NCBI GenBank assembly: GCA_964353115.1
Contig: CAYGUI010000011.1
Location: 1 to 31,359 of the forward strand
Length of the DNA: 31,359 bases
Origin: CAYGUI01 sp964353115
Lineage (GTDB): Bacteria; Pseudomonadota; Gammaproteobacteria; JAGOUU01
Direction of reading: 5' to 3'
The notes under the pieces were generated by a model. The model had not been told where the DNA came from. It was given only the letters and a program-made list of their open reading frames with translations, and did no database searches. Of this stretch, positions 23,646 through 31,298 are shown in pieces. The stretch's first letter is position 1; each line of letters opens with the position of its first letter. Position numbers and translations under genes: made by a program.

Positions 23646-23927
23646 ATGGAATTAACATTAGAAAAAATTCTATTTTTTATATTTTTAATTTTCACATTAA
23701 CAGCCCAGGTTCAACTATGGAATTTTGGATCTGGGTATCCCCATTATTCTGTATTAAAAAAAGAGCTAAATAATAAAGTTGCACGCAATAAAATATTAGA
23801 GCTTGAAAATAATGCAAAACTAACTAGAATTAACAACCTTAAAAGTAGTATTGAAGTAATCGAAGAAGAGGCAAGAGAAAATTTTGCTATGATTAAACCA
23901 GGTGAAGTGTATTTGCAAGCGGATTAA
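23646..23927 (+). CDS. ftsB: cell division protein FtsB
   Basis: Bitopic inner-membrane component of the FtsQLB divisome complex. The 93 residues from MELTLEKILFF have one N-terminal membrane helix (residues 5-20) followed by the hallmark LWNFGSGYP. A coiled coil follows (LKKELNNKVARNKILELENN, heptads with Asn), then the closing IEEEARENFAMIKPGEVY box. Ten extra in-frame codons upstream are repeat sequence and are excluded. The eno-ftsB order is gammaproteobacterial; the ispD gene that normally follows ftsB is missing. Confidence 0.93.
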   Translation: MELTLEKILFFIFLIFTLTAQVQLWNFGSGYPHYSVLKKELNNKVARNKILELENNAKLTRINNLKSSIEVIEEEARENFAMIKPGEVYLQAD

Positions 23928-23933
23928 ATAATT

Positions 23934-24683
23934 ATGATTAAAATTTTAATTTCAAATGATGATGGCGTTTATGCGCCTGGAATAAAGGTATTAGCAGAAT
24001 CTTTACGTGAAATAGCTGAAATAACTGTAGTTGCACCAGATAGAAATCGAAGTGCTGCGAGTAGCTCTTTAAGTGTTACAACGCCATTGCGCATTCAAGA
24101 GTTAGAAAATGGTTATATTTCAGTTATCAATGGATCCCCGGCTGATTGCGTTCACTTGGCCTTAACTGGTTTATTAGATTGTGAGTTTGATATGGTGGTG
24201 TCTGGAATTAATGATGGTGAAAACTTAGGCGATGACATTATTTATTCCGGTACAGTAGCTGCTGCGATGGAAGGGCGTTACTTAGGCTTACCGGCGCTGG
24301 CATTTTCTTTAGCTGGAAAAACGCGTGATTATTACGAAACTGCTGGACGCGTTGCAAAAGAGTTGGTGCAGAAAATTATTAATGAACCATTAGGTACTGA
24401 TTTAGTGCTTAATATCAACGTTCCCGATTTACCATATGAAGAATTAAAAGGCTTTGAGGTTACTCGTAGTGGTTTTAGGCATAAGTCTGAATCTATGGTT
24501 AAGACAGAAGATCCGCGCGGTAAAACTATTTATTGGGTTGGGGATTCAGGAATAGCTCAAGATGCTGGTGTGGGCACAGATTTTTATGCTATTAGTAATC
24601 GTAAAGTATCAATAACACCGTTACGTGCAGACATGACCAAACATTCAGTGTTGCCAAAAATAGCTGAATGGATGAATAAATAA
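23934..24683 (+). CDS. surE: 5'/3'-nucleotidase SurE
   Basis: Metal-dependent nucleoside monophosphate phosphatase involved in stress survival. The 249 residues begin KILISNDDGVYAPGI with the metal-binding Asp pair. VVAPDRNRSAASSSLS (metal-site Ser), NGSPADCVHLAL, and VVSGINDGENLGDDIIYSGTVAAAMEG (metal-site Asn) follow. It lies 6 bp after ftsB and its stop overlaps the yqaA start (TAATG). In E. coli ispD, ispF and truD separate ftsB from surE. Confidence 0.97.
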   Translation: MIKILISNDDGVYAPGIKVLAESLREIAEITVVAPDRNRSAASSSLSVTTPLRIQELENGYISVINGSPADCVHLALTGLLDCEFDMVVSGINDGENLGDDIIYSGTVAAAMEGRYLGLPALAFSLAGKTRDYYETAGRVAKELVQKIINEPLGTDLVLNINVPDLPYEELKGFEVTRSGFRHKSESMVKTEDPRGKTIYWVGDSGIAQDAGVGTDFYAISNRKVSITPLRADMTKHSVLPKIAEWMNK

Positions 24684-25267
24684 TGTTTAACAAAATTTAT
24701 GCAAAAATGCTAAAGTGGGCTGCCTTAAAACAGGCGCCATATTATTTAGCAGCATTAAGTTTTGCTGAATCATCTTTTTTTCCATTGCCACCAGACATTA
24801 TGATGATCCCAATGTCTTTGGCTAATCCAAATAGGGCTATGTATTTTGCCTTATTAACCACAGTTACTTCTGTAATTGGTGGAATCTTTGGTTATTTTAT
24901 TGGATTTATGGCGTATAAAACTTTAGCGTTGCCATTAATTAATTACTTTCATTATGAAGCGCAATATCAGCATATAGTTGCGTGGTTTAGTCATTATGGG
25001 ACTTGGGCTGTTTTATTGGCTGGGTTTTCTCCTATTCCTTATAAGCTATTTACTATAAGTGCCGGTAGCATGCAAATGCCAATAATACCTTTTATTTTGG
25101 CCTCAATACTTGGACGAGGAGGAAGATTTTTATTGGTAGGCGGTATGATCAAAAAATTTGGACTAAAAATAGCAGAAGTTTTAGAAAAGCGTATTAATTT
25201 GCTTGGATGGTCAACCGTTATTATTGCTATAATTATGGCAGGATTATTTAAACTAACGCATGGATGA
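24683..25267 (+). CDS. yqaA: YqaA family (DedA/SNARE-associated) inner-membrane protein
   Basis: A 194-residue polytopic membrane protein of the VTT/DedA superfamily, whose members act in envelope lipid homeostasis. Hydrophobic helices surround conserved signatures: ESSFFPLPPDIMMIPMSLANP (the E-x3-P-x-P-x-(D/E) re-entrant loop) and AGFSPIPYKLFTISAGSMQMP (the second G-x-x-P-x-P-x-K loop), then GRGGRFLLVGG. In many gammaproteobacteria this gene sits between surE or pcm and nlpD, as here. It overlaps surE by 1 bp and nlpD by 4 bp (ATGA). Confidence 0.92.
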   Translation: MFNKIYAKMLKWAALKQAPYYLAALSFAESSFFPLPPDIMMIPMSLANPNRAMYFALLTTVTSVIGGIFGYFIGFMAYKTLALPLINYFHYEAQYQHIVAWFSHYGTWAVLLAGFSPIPYKLFTISAGSMQMPIIPFILASILGRGGRFLLVGGMIKKFGLKIAEVLEKRINLLGWSTVIIAIIMAGLFKLTHG

Positions 25268-25941
25268 GTCGAAAAGGATTTTTACTAACATTTATTTCTA
25301 GCATTCTTATTTGCAGTTCTGTTTATGCCAAAGAAAAATCAGGGTACTACTATAAAGTTCACAAGGGAGATACTTTATATAGTATTGCTCGTCGTTTTAC
25401 AGTAAATCCAAATAAACTAGCTGACTACAATAAATTAAGCTTTAACAAAAATTTACGTGTAGGGCAAAAAATTTATATCTATTCTCGTAATAAGCCTAAA
25501 AATAAAAAAATCGTTAAAAGAATAAATAGAAAAAGTACTAAAAAAATAGCTAGAAAAAATACAATAAAACAAATGGGTAGGTTTACGGCGCATTGGCCAA
25601 CTATTCTTCACACTAACGTAAATAAACCAGAGCATAGCTGGCAAAAGGGTTTGTATATCAATGGTAAATTCGGTATGCCGATTAAAGCTGCTAATTCTGG
25701 TAAAGTAGTTTATAGCGGCGATGGATTGCGTGGTTATGGCCGCTTGATAATATTAAAGCATAGTGATAGCTATATAACTGCATATGCCAATAACAGTAAA
25801 ATTTATGTTCAAGAGGGTGATTTTGTAAAGAATGGACAAAAAATTGCTGAAATGGGATATATTAGAAATAAGAAGCCAGGCTTATATTTTGAAGTTAGGC
25901 ATAAAGGAGAGCCGGTTGATCCGTTAAAATTTTTACGATAA
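25264..25941 (+). CDS. nlpD: NlpD-like LysM/degenerate M23 peptidase-fold protein
   Basis: Activator of septal peptidoglycan amidases. The 225 residues show a signal peptide (MSRKGFLLTFISSILICSSVYA), a LysM domain (YYKVHKGDTLYSIARRF ... LRVGQKIYIY, about 28-76), a Lys/Arg-rich linker, and a C-terminal M23 domain (GMPIKAANSGKVVYSGDG to DPLKFLR). Zinc ligands are lost: the H-x-H motif of active enzymes reads YANN, and HFE reads YFE (LYFEVRHKGEPVDP), as expected for a non-hydrolytic NlpD. The lipobox is poor (ILIC), so lipidation is uncertain. It overlaps yqaA by 4 bp and precedes rpoS by 9 bp, the classic pairing. Confidence 0.93.
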   Translation: MSRKGFLLTFISSILICSSVYAKEKSGYYYKVHKGDTLYSIARRFTVNPNKLADYNKLSFNKNLRVGQKIYIYSRNKPKNKKIVKRINRKSTKKIARKNTIKQMGRFTAHWPTILHTNVNKPEHSWQKGLYINGKFGMPIKAANSGKVVYSGDGLRGYGRLIILKHSDSYITAYANNSKIYVQEGDFVKNGQKIAEMGYIRNKKPGLYFEVRHKGEPVDPLKFLR

Positions 25942-25950
25942 AGAGGGACA

Positions 25951-26838
25951 ATGAGCAAGGAGCGCTTACAAAAAGAAAATGTTAGCAGTCACAGTGAACC
26001 AAGTGATAAGAATTTAGATGCAACATATTTATATCTCAGCGAAATAGGATTTTCGGCATTATTATCAGCAGATGAAGAAGTTAAGTATGCAAGGCTTGCA
26101 TTAAAAGGTGAAGTTGCAGCTAAAAATAAAATGATTGAATCTAATTTGCGGCTAGTAGTTAAAATTGCGCGTCGTTATATTAATCGTGGTTTAGCATTAT
26201 TGGATTTAATTGAAGAGGGTAACCTTGGTCTTATTCGTGCAGTTGAAAAATTTGATCCTGAGCGCGGCTTTAGATTTTCTACCTATGCGACATGGTGGAT
26301 TCGTCAAACTATAGAGCGTGCGATTATGAATCAGACGCGGACTATTCGTTTGCCTATTCATATTATTAAAGAATTAAATGTCTATTTACGCGCAGCGCGT
26401 GAATTGTCAAATGTATTAGATCATGATCCAACTATAGAAGAAGTTGCAAATTATTTGAATAAGCCGGTTGAAGATGTTGAAAGGATGTTTAGTTTACACG
26501 ATAGAGTTACATCTATTGATATACCGGTTGGTGACGGATCAGAAAAATCATTAGTAGATGTTTTGTCTGATGACTTTGGTGGTAATCCGATAGACATTTT
26601 ACAAGATGATAATTTACGTGAAAATATTAATAAATGGCTCAATCAGCTTGGAGCTAAACACCGTGAAGTTGTAGTGCGTCGTTTCGGCTTGCAGGGTCAT
26701 GAAATTGCTACTCTTGAAGATGTTGGGGCTGCTATTGGTTTAACGCGTGAGCGTGTGCGACAAATTCAGGTTGAAGCTCTTATTCGGCTTAGAGAAATTT
26801 TGCATAATGAAGGTCTTGATATGGAGACGATTTTTTAA
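25951..26838 (+). CDS. rpoS: RNA polymerase sigma factor RpoS
   Basis: Stationary-phase/stress sigma factor. The 295 residues include region 1.2 (DATYLYLSEIGFSALLSADE), region 2 (SNLRLVVKIARRYINRGLAL, FDPERGFRFSTYATWWIRQ), region 3 (PIHIIKELNVYLRAARELS) and region 4 (TLEDVGAAIGLTRERVRQIQ). The C-terminal EGLDMETIF matches RpoS rather than RpoD. It is shorter than E. coli RpoS (330), mostly at the N-terminus. The start follows a GAGGGA ribosome site by 4 bp. Its stop overlaps the convergent tusE-like gene by 4 bp. In intracellular relatives RpoS and LetA (28034) act together in the switch to the transmissive phase. Confidence 0.96.
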   Translation: MSKERLQKENVSSHSEPSDKNLDATYLYLSEIGFSALLSADEEVKYARLALKGEVAAKNKMIESNLRLVVKIARRYINRGLALLDLIEEGNLGLIRAVEKFDPERGFRFSTYATWWIRQTIERAIMNQTRTIRLPIHIIKELNVYLRAARELSNVLDHDPTIEEVANYLNKPVEDVERMFSLHDRVTSIDIPVGDGSEKSLVDVLSDDFGGNPIDILQDDNLRENINKWLNQLGAKHREVVVRRFGLQGHEIATLEDVGAAIGLTRERVRQIQVEALIRLREILHNEGLDMETIF

Positions 26839-27095
26839 AACTTATCACACTTTTTGGGATTGGGAAGGCCAGCAAGTTTTGCAATTTCATTAATTGGTGC
26901 TTGACCAAATAGTTTTACTAATTCTATAGAGTTTATATTTATATTTTTTTCTTGTAATTTTTTTAATAACACGCGTTGCGTTGGAAAAATTCCAAATTCA
27001 GTATGGAAATCTTTTAGGGTTTTGATTATCTCGTGTTTGATATTGCCCCCTTTTGTAAAGGGGGCAGACGCGCTAGCGTCGGGGGTTTTACTCAT
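26835..27095 (-). CDS. tusE: TusE/DsrC-like sulfur relay protein with repeat-derived N-terminus
   Basis: An 86-residue protein whose C-terminal 65 residues align with the second half of TusE/DsrC: EIIKTLKDFHTEFGIFPTQR (compare [22 protein letters not shown]), then LFGQAPINEIAKLAGLPNPKKC. TusE accepts sulfur from TusBCD on its C-terminal Cys for tRNA 2-thiouridine. The Cys is present but four residues from the end rather than penultimate. The usual N-terminal half (about 40-45 residues) is missing; residues 3-17 (KTPDASASAPFTKGG) are translated from a family B repeat. The ATG overlaps the yccA stop by 8 bp. Neighbouring yccA and tRNA-Ser(UGA) match the E. coli tusE locus. It is either a truncated working protein or a decaying gene kept in frame. 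Confidence 0.72.
   Translation of the reverse strand: MSKTPDASASAPFTKGGNIKHEIIKTLKDFHTEFGIFPTQRVLLKKLQEKNININSIELVKLFGQAPINEIAKLAGLPNPKKCDKF
27046..27089. repeat. family B palindromic repeat at the yccA-tusE junction
   Basis: CCCCCTTTTGTAAAGGGGG (27046-27064), CAGACGC, middle hairpin GACGC-GCTA-GCGTC (27067-27080), then GGGGGTTTTA. On the minus strand it supplies part of the yccA stop codon and codons 3-17 of the tusE-like gene. Confidence 0.9.
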
Positions 27096-27765
27096 CTCTA
27101 AACGCTAATAAAATATTTAATAGCGACATAAATAAATTATAAATAGACATATAAAGACTTACAGTTGCACGAATATAATTTGTTTCGCCACCATGAATAA
27201 TATTGCTAGTTTCAAACATAATCATACCGGAAGCAAACATCATAAAAATACTGCTAGCAACTAATTGCATAGCTGGCATTTTGAAGATTAAAGCGCCGAT
27301 TGAAATTACCATGCCGATAATGCCGCCAATCATCAGAAATTTGCCCATGCTGCTCATATCTTTACGAGTTGTTAAGGTATAACCAGATAATCCTAAAAAT
27401 ATAGTTCCAGTGCCGCCAAGAGCAGTCATAATAATATTTCCGCCATTATGTACACTTTTCATAATTAAATTCAAAATTGGGCCAGTATACATGCCAATAA
27501 AGCCAGTAAATAAAAATACTGCCAGTATTCCCATTGCGCTTTCAGCAGTAGCATTAACAAAAAAACTTAAGCCAAAGACGCCGATTAAAAAGATCCATGG
27601 GCTTATTGGGTTTAAATTTAACATAATACTTATTCCAGCAGTTAATGCGCTAAATAATAAGGTCATGCCAAGCAACATATAGGTGTTGCGTAATACTGAG
27701 TTATATCCAGCAGCTTCTGCCGATACATAACGTACGTTACTATTGTTATTATTAAAATTATTCAT
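27088..27765 (-). CDS. yccA: Bax inhibitor-1/YccA family membrane protein
   Basis: A 225-residue polytopic inner-membrane protein of the BI-1/YccA family. E. coli YccA modulates FtsH proteolysis. Seven hydrophobic segments are visible, starting NTYMLLGMTLLFSALTAGIS, with FLFTGFIGMYTGPI, ALGGTGTIFLGLSGYTLTTRKD (family G-x-T-x3-F-x-x-L-S/T signature), and the C-terminal SLYMSIYNLFMSLLNILLAF with the conserved acidic end RDE. A GGAGG ribosome site lies a few bases upstream of the ATG (minus strand, 27766-27775). Translation is probably coupled to the overlapping tusE-like gene. Confidence 0.92.
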   Translation of the reverse strand: MNNFNNNNSNVRYVSAEAAGYNSVLRNTYMLLGMTLLFSALTAGISIMLNLNPISPWIFLIGVFGLSFFVNATAESAMGILAVFLFTGFIGMYTGPILNLIMKSVHNGGNIIMTALGGTGTIFLGLSGYTLTTRKDMSSMGKFLMIGGIIGMVISIGALIFKMPAMQLVASSIFMMFASGMIMFETSNIIHGGETNYIRATVSLYMSIYNLFMSLLNILLAFRDE

Positions 27766-27828
27766 GTTTCCTCCATAATAAGTTGTCTTTAATTATATCA
27801 TTTTTATTGATATTTTTTAAAATCCTCT

Positions 27829-27856
27829 TTGCAAAATAAAAGTTTTCATGTATTAT
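27829..27856 (+). promoter_or_regulatory. promoter of tRNA-Ser
   Basis: TTGCAA (27829-27834), 16-bp spacer, TATTAT (27851-27856). It lies about 17 bp before the mature tRNA 5' end, consistent with a short leader removed by RNase P. Confidence 0.5.
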
Positions 27857-27873
27857 CATGCATGTAACGAAAC

Positions 27874-27961
27874 GGAGAGGTGGCTGAGTGGTCGAAAGCG
27901 GCGGTCTTGAAAACCGTTGTAGGGCAACCTACCCTGGGTTCGAATCCCAGTCTCTCCGCCA
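27874..27961 (+). tRNA. serT: tRNA-Ser (anticodon UGA)
   Basis: An 88-nt class II tRNA including encoded CCA. Acceptor GGAGAGG pairs with TCTCTCC, the anticodon loop CTTGAAA gives UGA, there is a long variable arm (GTAGGGCAACCTAC), and the T loop is GGTTCGAATCC. In E. coli serT(UGA) also lies beside yccA and tusE. Confidence 0.97.
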
Positions 27962-28033
27962 CAAATTGACGACTCACCAAATTATTTGCCATAATGCATT
28001 ATCTTATATTTTTTATACAGAGGGAGTTGGATC

Positions 28034-28681
28034 TTGATTAAAGTAATCATTGTAGATGATGAAAATATCGTGCGTTATGGAATCAAAAGTCTTTTAAGCG
28101 AAGAATCTGGCATTAAAGTAATCGCAGAGGTTTCAAGTGGTGAGGATGCTCTCAAGCAAGCTCGCGCATTAAAGCCTGATGTTGTAATTATGGACGTAAA
28201 AATGCCTGGTATTGGCGGTCTCGAAGCAACACGACGTTTAACTAAAGTCGATCCTAGTATTCGTGTTATTGCATTAACAGTCTATGGTGATGAGCCTGTG
28301 CCATCACGCGTATTACAAGCTGGAGCTATGGGATACTTAACTAAAGGCTCAAGTCCAGCTGAAATGGTTGATGCTATTAAAATGGTTTTTCGTGGTAAAC
28401 GCTATATTTGTCCAGAAGTTGCACAGCAATTAGCGTTAAAGCATGTAACAGACTCCGATTCTTCACCATTAGATTTATTATCTGAGCGAGAAATGCAGGT
28501 AATGTTAATGATTATCAATGGCGAAAAAGTTTTGGCAATTTCAGATAAATTATGTCTAAGTCCAAAAACAATCAATAGCTATAGATATCGCATATTCGAA
28601 AAATTGAAAATTAATAGTGATGTTGAATTAACCCATATTGCTTTGCGTTATGGTTTGCTAGATGAACTCGAAATCTCCTGA
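28034..28681 (+). CDS. uvrY: response regulator UvrY/GacA/LetA (NarL family)
   Basis: Two-component response regulator that in gammaproteobacteria drives Csr/Rsm small RNAs and, in Legionella and Coxiella as LetA/GacA, the virulence phase switch. The 215 residues have a receiver domain with phosphoacceptor Asp54, acidic pocket Asp8-Asp9, Thr82 and Lys104. A LuxR-type helix-turn-helix follows from about 148 (LSEREMQVMLMIINGEKVLA ... SPKTINSYRYRIFEKL). Translation starts at a TTG (TTGATTAAAGTA), as known for gacA genes, with GGAG 7 bp upstream. The 3' end overlaps uvrC by 20 bp, the conserved uvrY-uvrC arrangement. The cognate BarA/LetS kinase is not in the window. Confidence 0.95.
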   Translation: MIKVIIVDDENIVRYGIKSLLSEESGIKVIAEVSSGEDALKQARALKPDVVIMDVKMPGIGGLEATRRLTKVDPSIRVIALTVYGDEPVPSRVLQAGAMGYLTKGSSPAEMVDAIKMVFRGKRYICPEVAQQLALKHVTDSDSSPLDLLSEREMQVMLMIINGEKVLAISDKLCLSPKTINSYRYRIFEKLKINSDVELTHIALRYGLLDELEIS

Positions 28682-30131
28682 TCTTAAAAATATCCCCGAA
28701 AAAACTGGCGTTTATAAGATGTATAATAAATCTGGTGTTTTATTATACGTTGGAAAAGCTAAAAATTTAAAAAAACGTGTTCAAAGTTATTTTAATAAAA
28801 ATGTTGGTGGTAAAACCGAATTATTAGTTTCAGAAATTGCTGAAATTAAATTTGAGCTGACAAACAATGAGCATGAAGCGTTATTGCGCGAATGTGAACT
28901 AATAAAAGAGCATCATCCAAAATTTAATATTTTGCTACGAGATGATAAAAGCTATCCTTACCTTGCTTTATCAAAAGGTAATTTTCCTTATATTTCAATT
29001 TTTAGAGGCGAAAAAAATTCTAATAATGAAAAATATTTTGGTCCCTATACCACCCCACGTATTGCGCGTGAAACTTTATATTATTTACAAAAAATTTTTC
29101 AAATTCGCCAATGTAATGATAGTTTTTTTAAAAGTAGAAAGCGTCCATGTTTACAGTATCAAATAAAGCGTTGTACAGCTCCGTGTGTTGGAAAGGTTAG
29201 CAAAGAAGACTATGCTCACGATATTAAATTTGCGGTTGATTTTTTGCGAGGTAAAAATAAAGAATTGATTCATATGCTTTCTCAGCAAATGCAAAAATTT
29301 TCTGATGAGAAAAAATATGAATTAGCGGCAAATTATCGCGATAAAATAAAATATTTGCGCAAAGCACAGCAAATGCATGTAGGGGAAGTTGAAAGCTTTG
29401 AGGATTTAATAATCAGTAAAACAGAAAGTGCGCGTTACTATAATCAATTTTTACAATTAAAGAATTTATTAAATCTTACTGATGTTCCTAATAGAATAGA
29501 ATGTTTTGATATTAGCCATACGCAAGGTCATGATACTGTTGGTAGCTGTGTAGTTTTTAATATAGATGGTCCTCATAAAGATCATTATCGAAAATTTGCC
29601 GTTAAAGATATTACACCAGGTGATGATTACGCAGCTTTGCGTCAAGTTATATCACGACGCTTAAAAATAAAAGATTTACCAATGCCTGATTTATTATTAA
29701 TAGACGGTGGTAAAGGTCAGCTTGAGCAAGCTCTAGAAGTTTTGAACCAATTAAATTTATCAGAAAAGATTACTGCTTTATCAATTGCCAAAGGCGAGGG
29801 ACGTAAGCCGCAGTTTGATAAATTATTTTGGGGCATTAATAAAGAAGAATTACTACTTCCTAACAACTCAAAGCTTTTTCATTTATTACAGCGGGTTAGA
29901 GATGAGGCTCATCGCTTTGCTATTGGTTATCATCGCTCTAAGCTGGCAAAATCAAGCATAAAATCAGTTTTAGAGGAGATTGAGGGTGTTGGGAAAAAAC
30001 GCAGACAAGACCTATTAAACTCGCTAGGTGGCTTTACCGAAATAAAAAATGCTACAATTGAGGAGTTAAAAAGTGTTCCAGGGATTAGTCACGCAATAGC
30101 AGAAAGGATATATAAAAAATTTCATGATTAG
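28662..30131 (+). CDS. uvrC: excinuclease ABC subunit C lacking the central region
   Basis: Dual-incision nuclease of nucleotide excision repair. It has a GIY-YIG domain (GVYKMYNKSGVLLYVGKAKN, about 16-35), four Cys at about 151, 163, 171 and 175 with the exact spacing of the E. coli 4Fe-4S ligands, and a UVR UvrB-binding helix pair (about 202-237). The RNase H-like 5' nuclease starts at ECFDISHT with catalytic Asp283 (Asp399 in E. coli), followed by LLLIDGGKGQL and GYHRSKLAK with the catalytic His. A C-terminal tandem HhH begins EEIEGVGKKRRQDLL. Between the UVR and nuclease domains only about 39 residues remain, against about 155 in E. coli. Total length is 489 versus 610. All catalytic residues survive, so it is probably functional. 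Confidence 0.95.
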   Translation: MNSKSPDLKNIPEKTGVYKMYNKSGVLLYVGKAKNLKKRVQSYFNKNVGGKTELLVSEIAEIKFELTNNEHEALLRECELIKEHHPKFNILLRDDKSYPYLALSKGNFPYISIFRGEKNSNNEKYFGPYTTPRIARETLYYLQKIFQIRQCNDSFFKSRKRPCLQYQIKRCTAPCVGKVSKEDYAHDIKFAVDFLRGKNKELIHMLSQQMQKFSDEKKYELAANYRDKIKYLRKAQQMHVGEVESFEDLIISKTESARYYNQFLQLKNLLNLTDVPNRIECFDISHTQGHDTVGSCVVFNIDGPHKDHYRKFAVKDITPGDDYAALRQVISRRLKIKDLPMPDLLLIDGGKGQLEQALEVLNQLNLSEKITALSIAKGEGRKPQFDKLFWGINKEELLLPNNSKLFHLLQRVRDEAHRFAIGYHRSKLAKSSIKSVLEEIEGVGKKRRQDLLNSLGGFTEIKNATIEELKSVPGISHAIAERIYKKFHD

Positions 30132-30714
30132 CTTACTTGGTATGACAAAAAAGCAGTTATTAACATCTCCTAATTTCTATTCGCTTTTACGAGTTTTTCT
30201 TGTTATTCCGTTGGCTTTATTTTTCTATTTTCCAATAAAACATAATAATTTATATATATCACTGTTTTTCATAATGGCAGCATTAACTGATTTTATCGAT
30301 GGTCGTTTGGCGCGATATTATGGCAGTGTTAGTAAATTTGGAGCATTTATTGATCCGGTCGCTGATAAAATTTTAACTTCAGTCGCTTTTATTTTATTGG
30401 TAGAAAAATTTTCATCTAATGTAATAACAATACCAGTTATTATTTTGATTATTCGTGAATTATCAATTTCTGGTCTGCGCGAGTGGATGGCAGAGCTTAA
30501 TAAAAGAGCCGTTGTTAAAGTTTCTTATGCTGGAAAACTTAAGGTTTTTGCGCAAGCGGCAGCGATTGCATTTTTATTTTTTACTACTGCAAGATTAGAA
30601 AGTCCTGATATATGGTTAACACTTGGAATTGTTTGCATTTATTTAGCCGCAATTTTATCAGTTTCTTCAGTGATAAAATATTTTATTGCTGCCTATAATC
30701 ATTTTGAATTATAA
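30124..30714 (+). CDS. pgsA: CDP-diacylglycerol-glycerol-3-phosphate 3-phosphatidyltransferase
   Basis: Integral membrane enzyme making phosphatidylglycerol phosphate, the committed step to PG and cardiolipin. The 196 residues contain the CDP-alcohol phosphotransferase signature D-G-x2-A-R-x8-G-x3-D-x3-D as DGRLARYYGSVSKFGAFIDP plus VADK, and multiple hydrophobic helices. The start is the ATG at 30124, overlapping uvrC by 8 bp, or the ATG at 30142 (MTKKQLLTSPNFYSLLRV), which better matches relatives beginning just before the N-x-(I/L)-T/S-x-x-R segment. The uvrC-pgsA-tRNA-Gly order is conserved. Confidence 0.95.
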   Translation: MISLLGMTKKQLLTSPNFYSLLRVFLVIPLALFFYFPIKHNNLYISLFFIMAALTDFIDGRLARYYGSVSKFGAFIDPVADKILTSVAFILLVEKFSSNVITIPVIILIIRELSISGLREWMAELNKRAVVKVSYAGKLKVFAQAAAIAFLFFTTARLESPDIWLTLGIVCIYLAAILSVSSVIKYFIAAYNHFEL

Positions 30715-30740
30715 ATTAAATAATAATTAGGGAGATAATT

Positions 30741-31121
30741 ATGAAATTTTTAATAAAAACGTTTTTATTCATATGTTTTGCTTTCAATATAAATTTTTTA
30801 TTTGCTGAAAATAATAATATTGTTCAAGCTACTAATTCAAAACCAAATTTTTTAATAAAAATTAAATCTAATCCATCAACAGGTTATAAGTGGTATATAA
30901 AAGATTATGATCGCAATCTTTTGTACTTAACGAAGCATGATTATGTTGCACCGAAAAAAGAAGGTGGTTTAGTTGGAGCAGCAGGAGAGGAGCAGTGGGG
31001 TTTTAGATTAGCTCCTGGCGCAAATAATGCATCTTATGTAACAGAAGTAACGTTAGTTTACATGCGTCCGTGGGATATTAAGAGTATGCAAGAAACAAAA
31101 TACTACATTGTTGTAAATTAA
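30741..31121 (+). CDS. chagasin-family (I42) cysteine peptidase inhibitor, secreted
   Basis: A 126-residue protein with a signal peptide (residues 1-22, ending LFA) and all three loop motifs of chagasin/ICP inhibitors of papain-like peptidases: NPSTG at 44-48 within NPSTGYKW, the GG-x-G-x4-W-x-F equivalent GAAGEEQWGF at 79-88, and RPWD at 109-112. These loops plug the active site of C1 peptidases. The mature protein would be periplasmic or exported; possible targets are host cathepsins or the bacterium's own C1 peptidases. An AGGGAG ribosome site lies about 7 bp upstream. The gene is inserted between pgsA and tRNA-Gly, which are adjacent in E. coli. Confidence 0.88.
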   Translation: MKFLIKTFLFICFAFNINFLFAENNNIVQATNSKPNFLIKIKSNPSTGYKWYIKDYDRNLLYLTKHDYVAPKKEGGLVGAAGEEQWGFRLAPGANNASYVTEVTLVYMRPWDIKSMQETKYYIVVN

Positions 31122-31153
31122 GAAAAAAATATAAAAATAAATGCGAAAATTTC

Positions 31154-31181
31154 TTGACATAAAATCGCGGTTAAGTAAAAT
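31154..31181 (+). promoter_or_regulatory. strong promoter of the tRNA-Gly/tRNA-Cys operon
   Basis: A perfect -35 TTGACA (31154-31159), 16-bp spacer and TAAAAT -10 (31176-31181), 14 bp before the tRNA-Gly 5' end. Confidence 0.85.
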
Positions 31182-31195
31182 AGAGCGTAATTCAA

Positions 31196-31271
31196 GCGGG
31201 AATAGCTCAGTTGGTAGAGCGCAACCTTGCCAAGGTTGAGGTCGCGAGTTCGAGCCTCGTTTCCCGCTCCA
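31196..31271 (+). tRNA. glyW: tRNA-Gly (anticodon GCC)
   Basis: 76 nt including encoded CCA. Acceptor GCGGGAA pairs with TTCCCGC, anticodon loop TTGCCAA gives GCC, T loop GAGTTCGAGCCTC. It lies downstream of pgsA as in E. coli glyW-cysT-leuZ. Confidence 0.97.
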
Positions 31272-31298
31272 GATTTTTTAATCGCTAAAGCTTTTATA

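Noticed and set aside
23408..23773. Plus-strand frame across the end of eno and start of ftsB
   Set aside because: It is out of frame with two well-conserved genes that fully explain the region.
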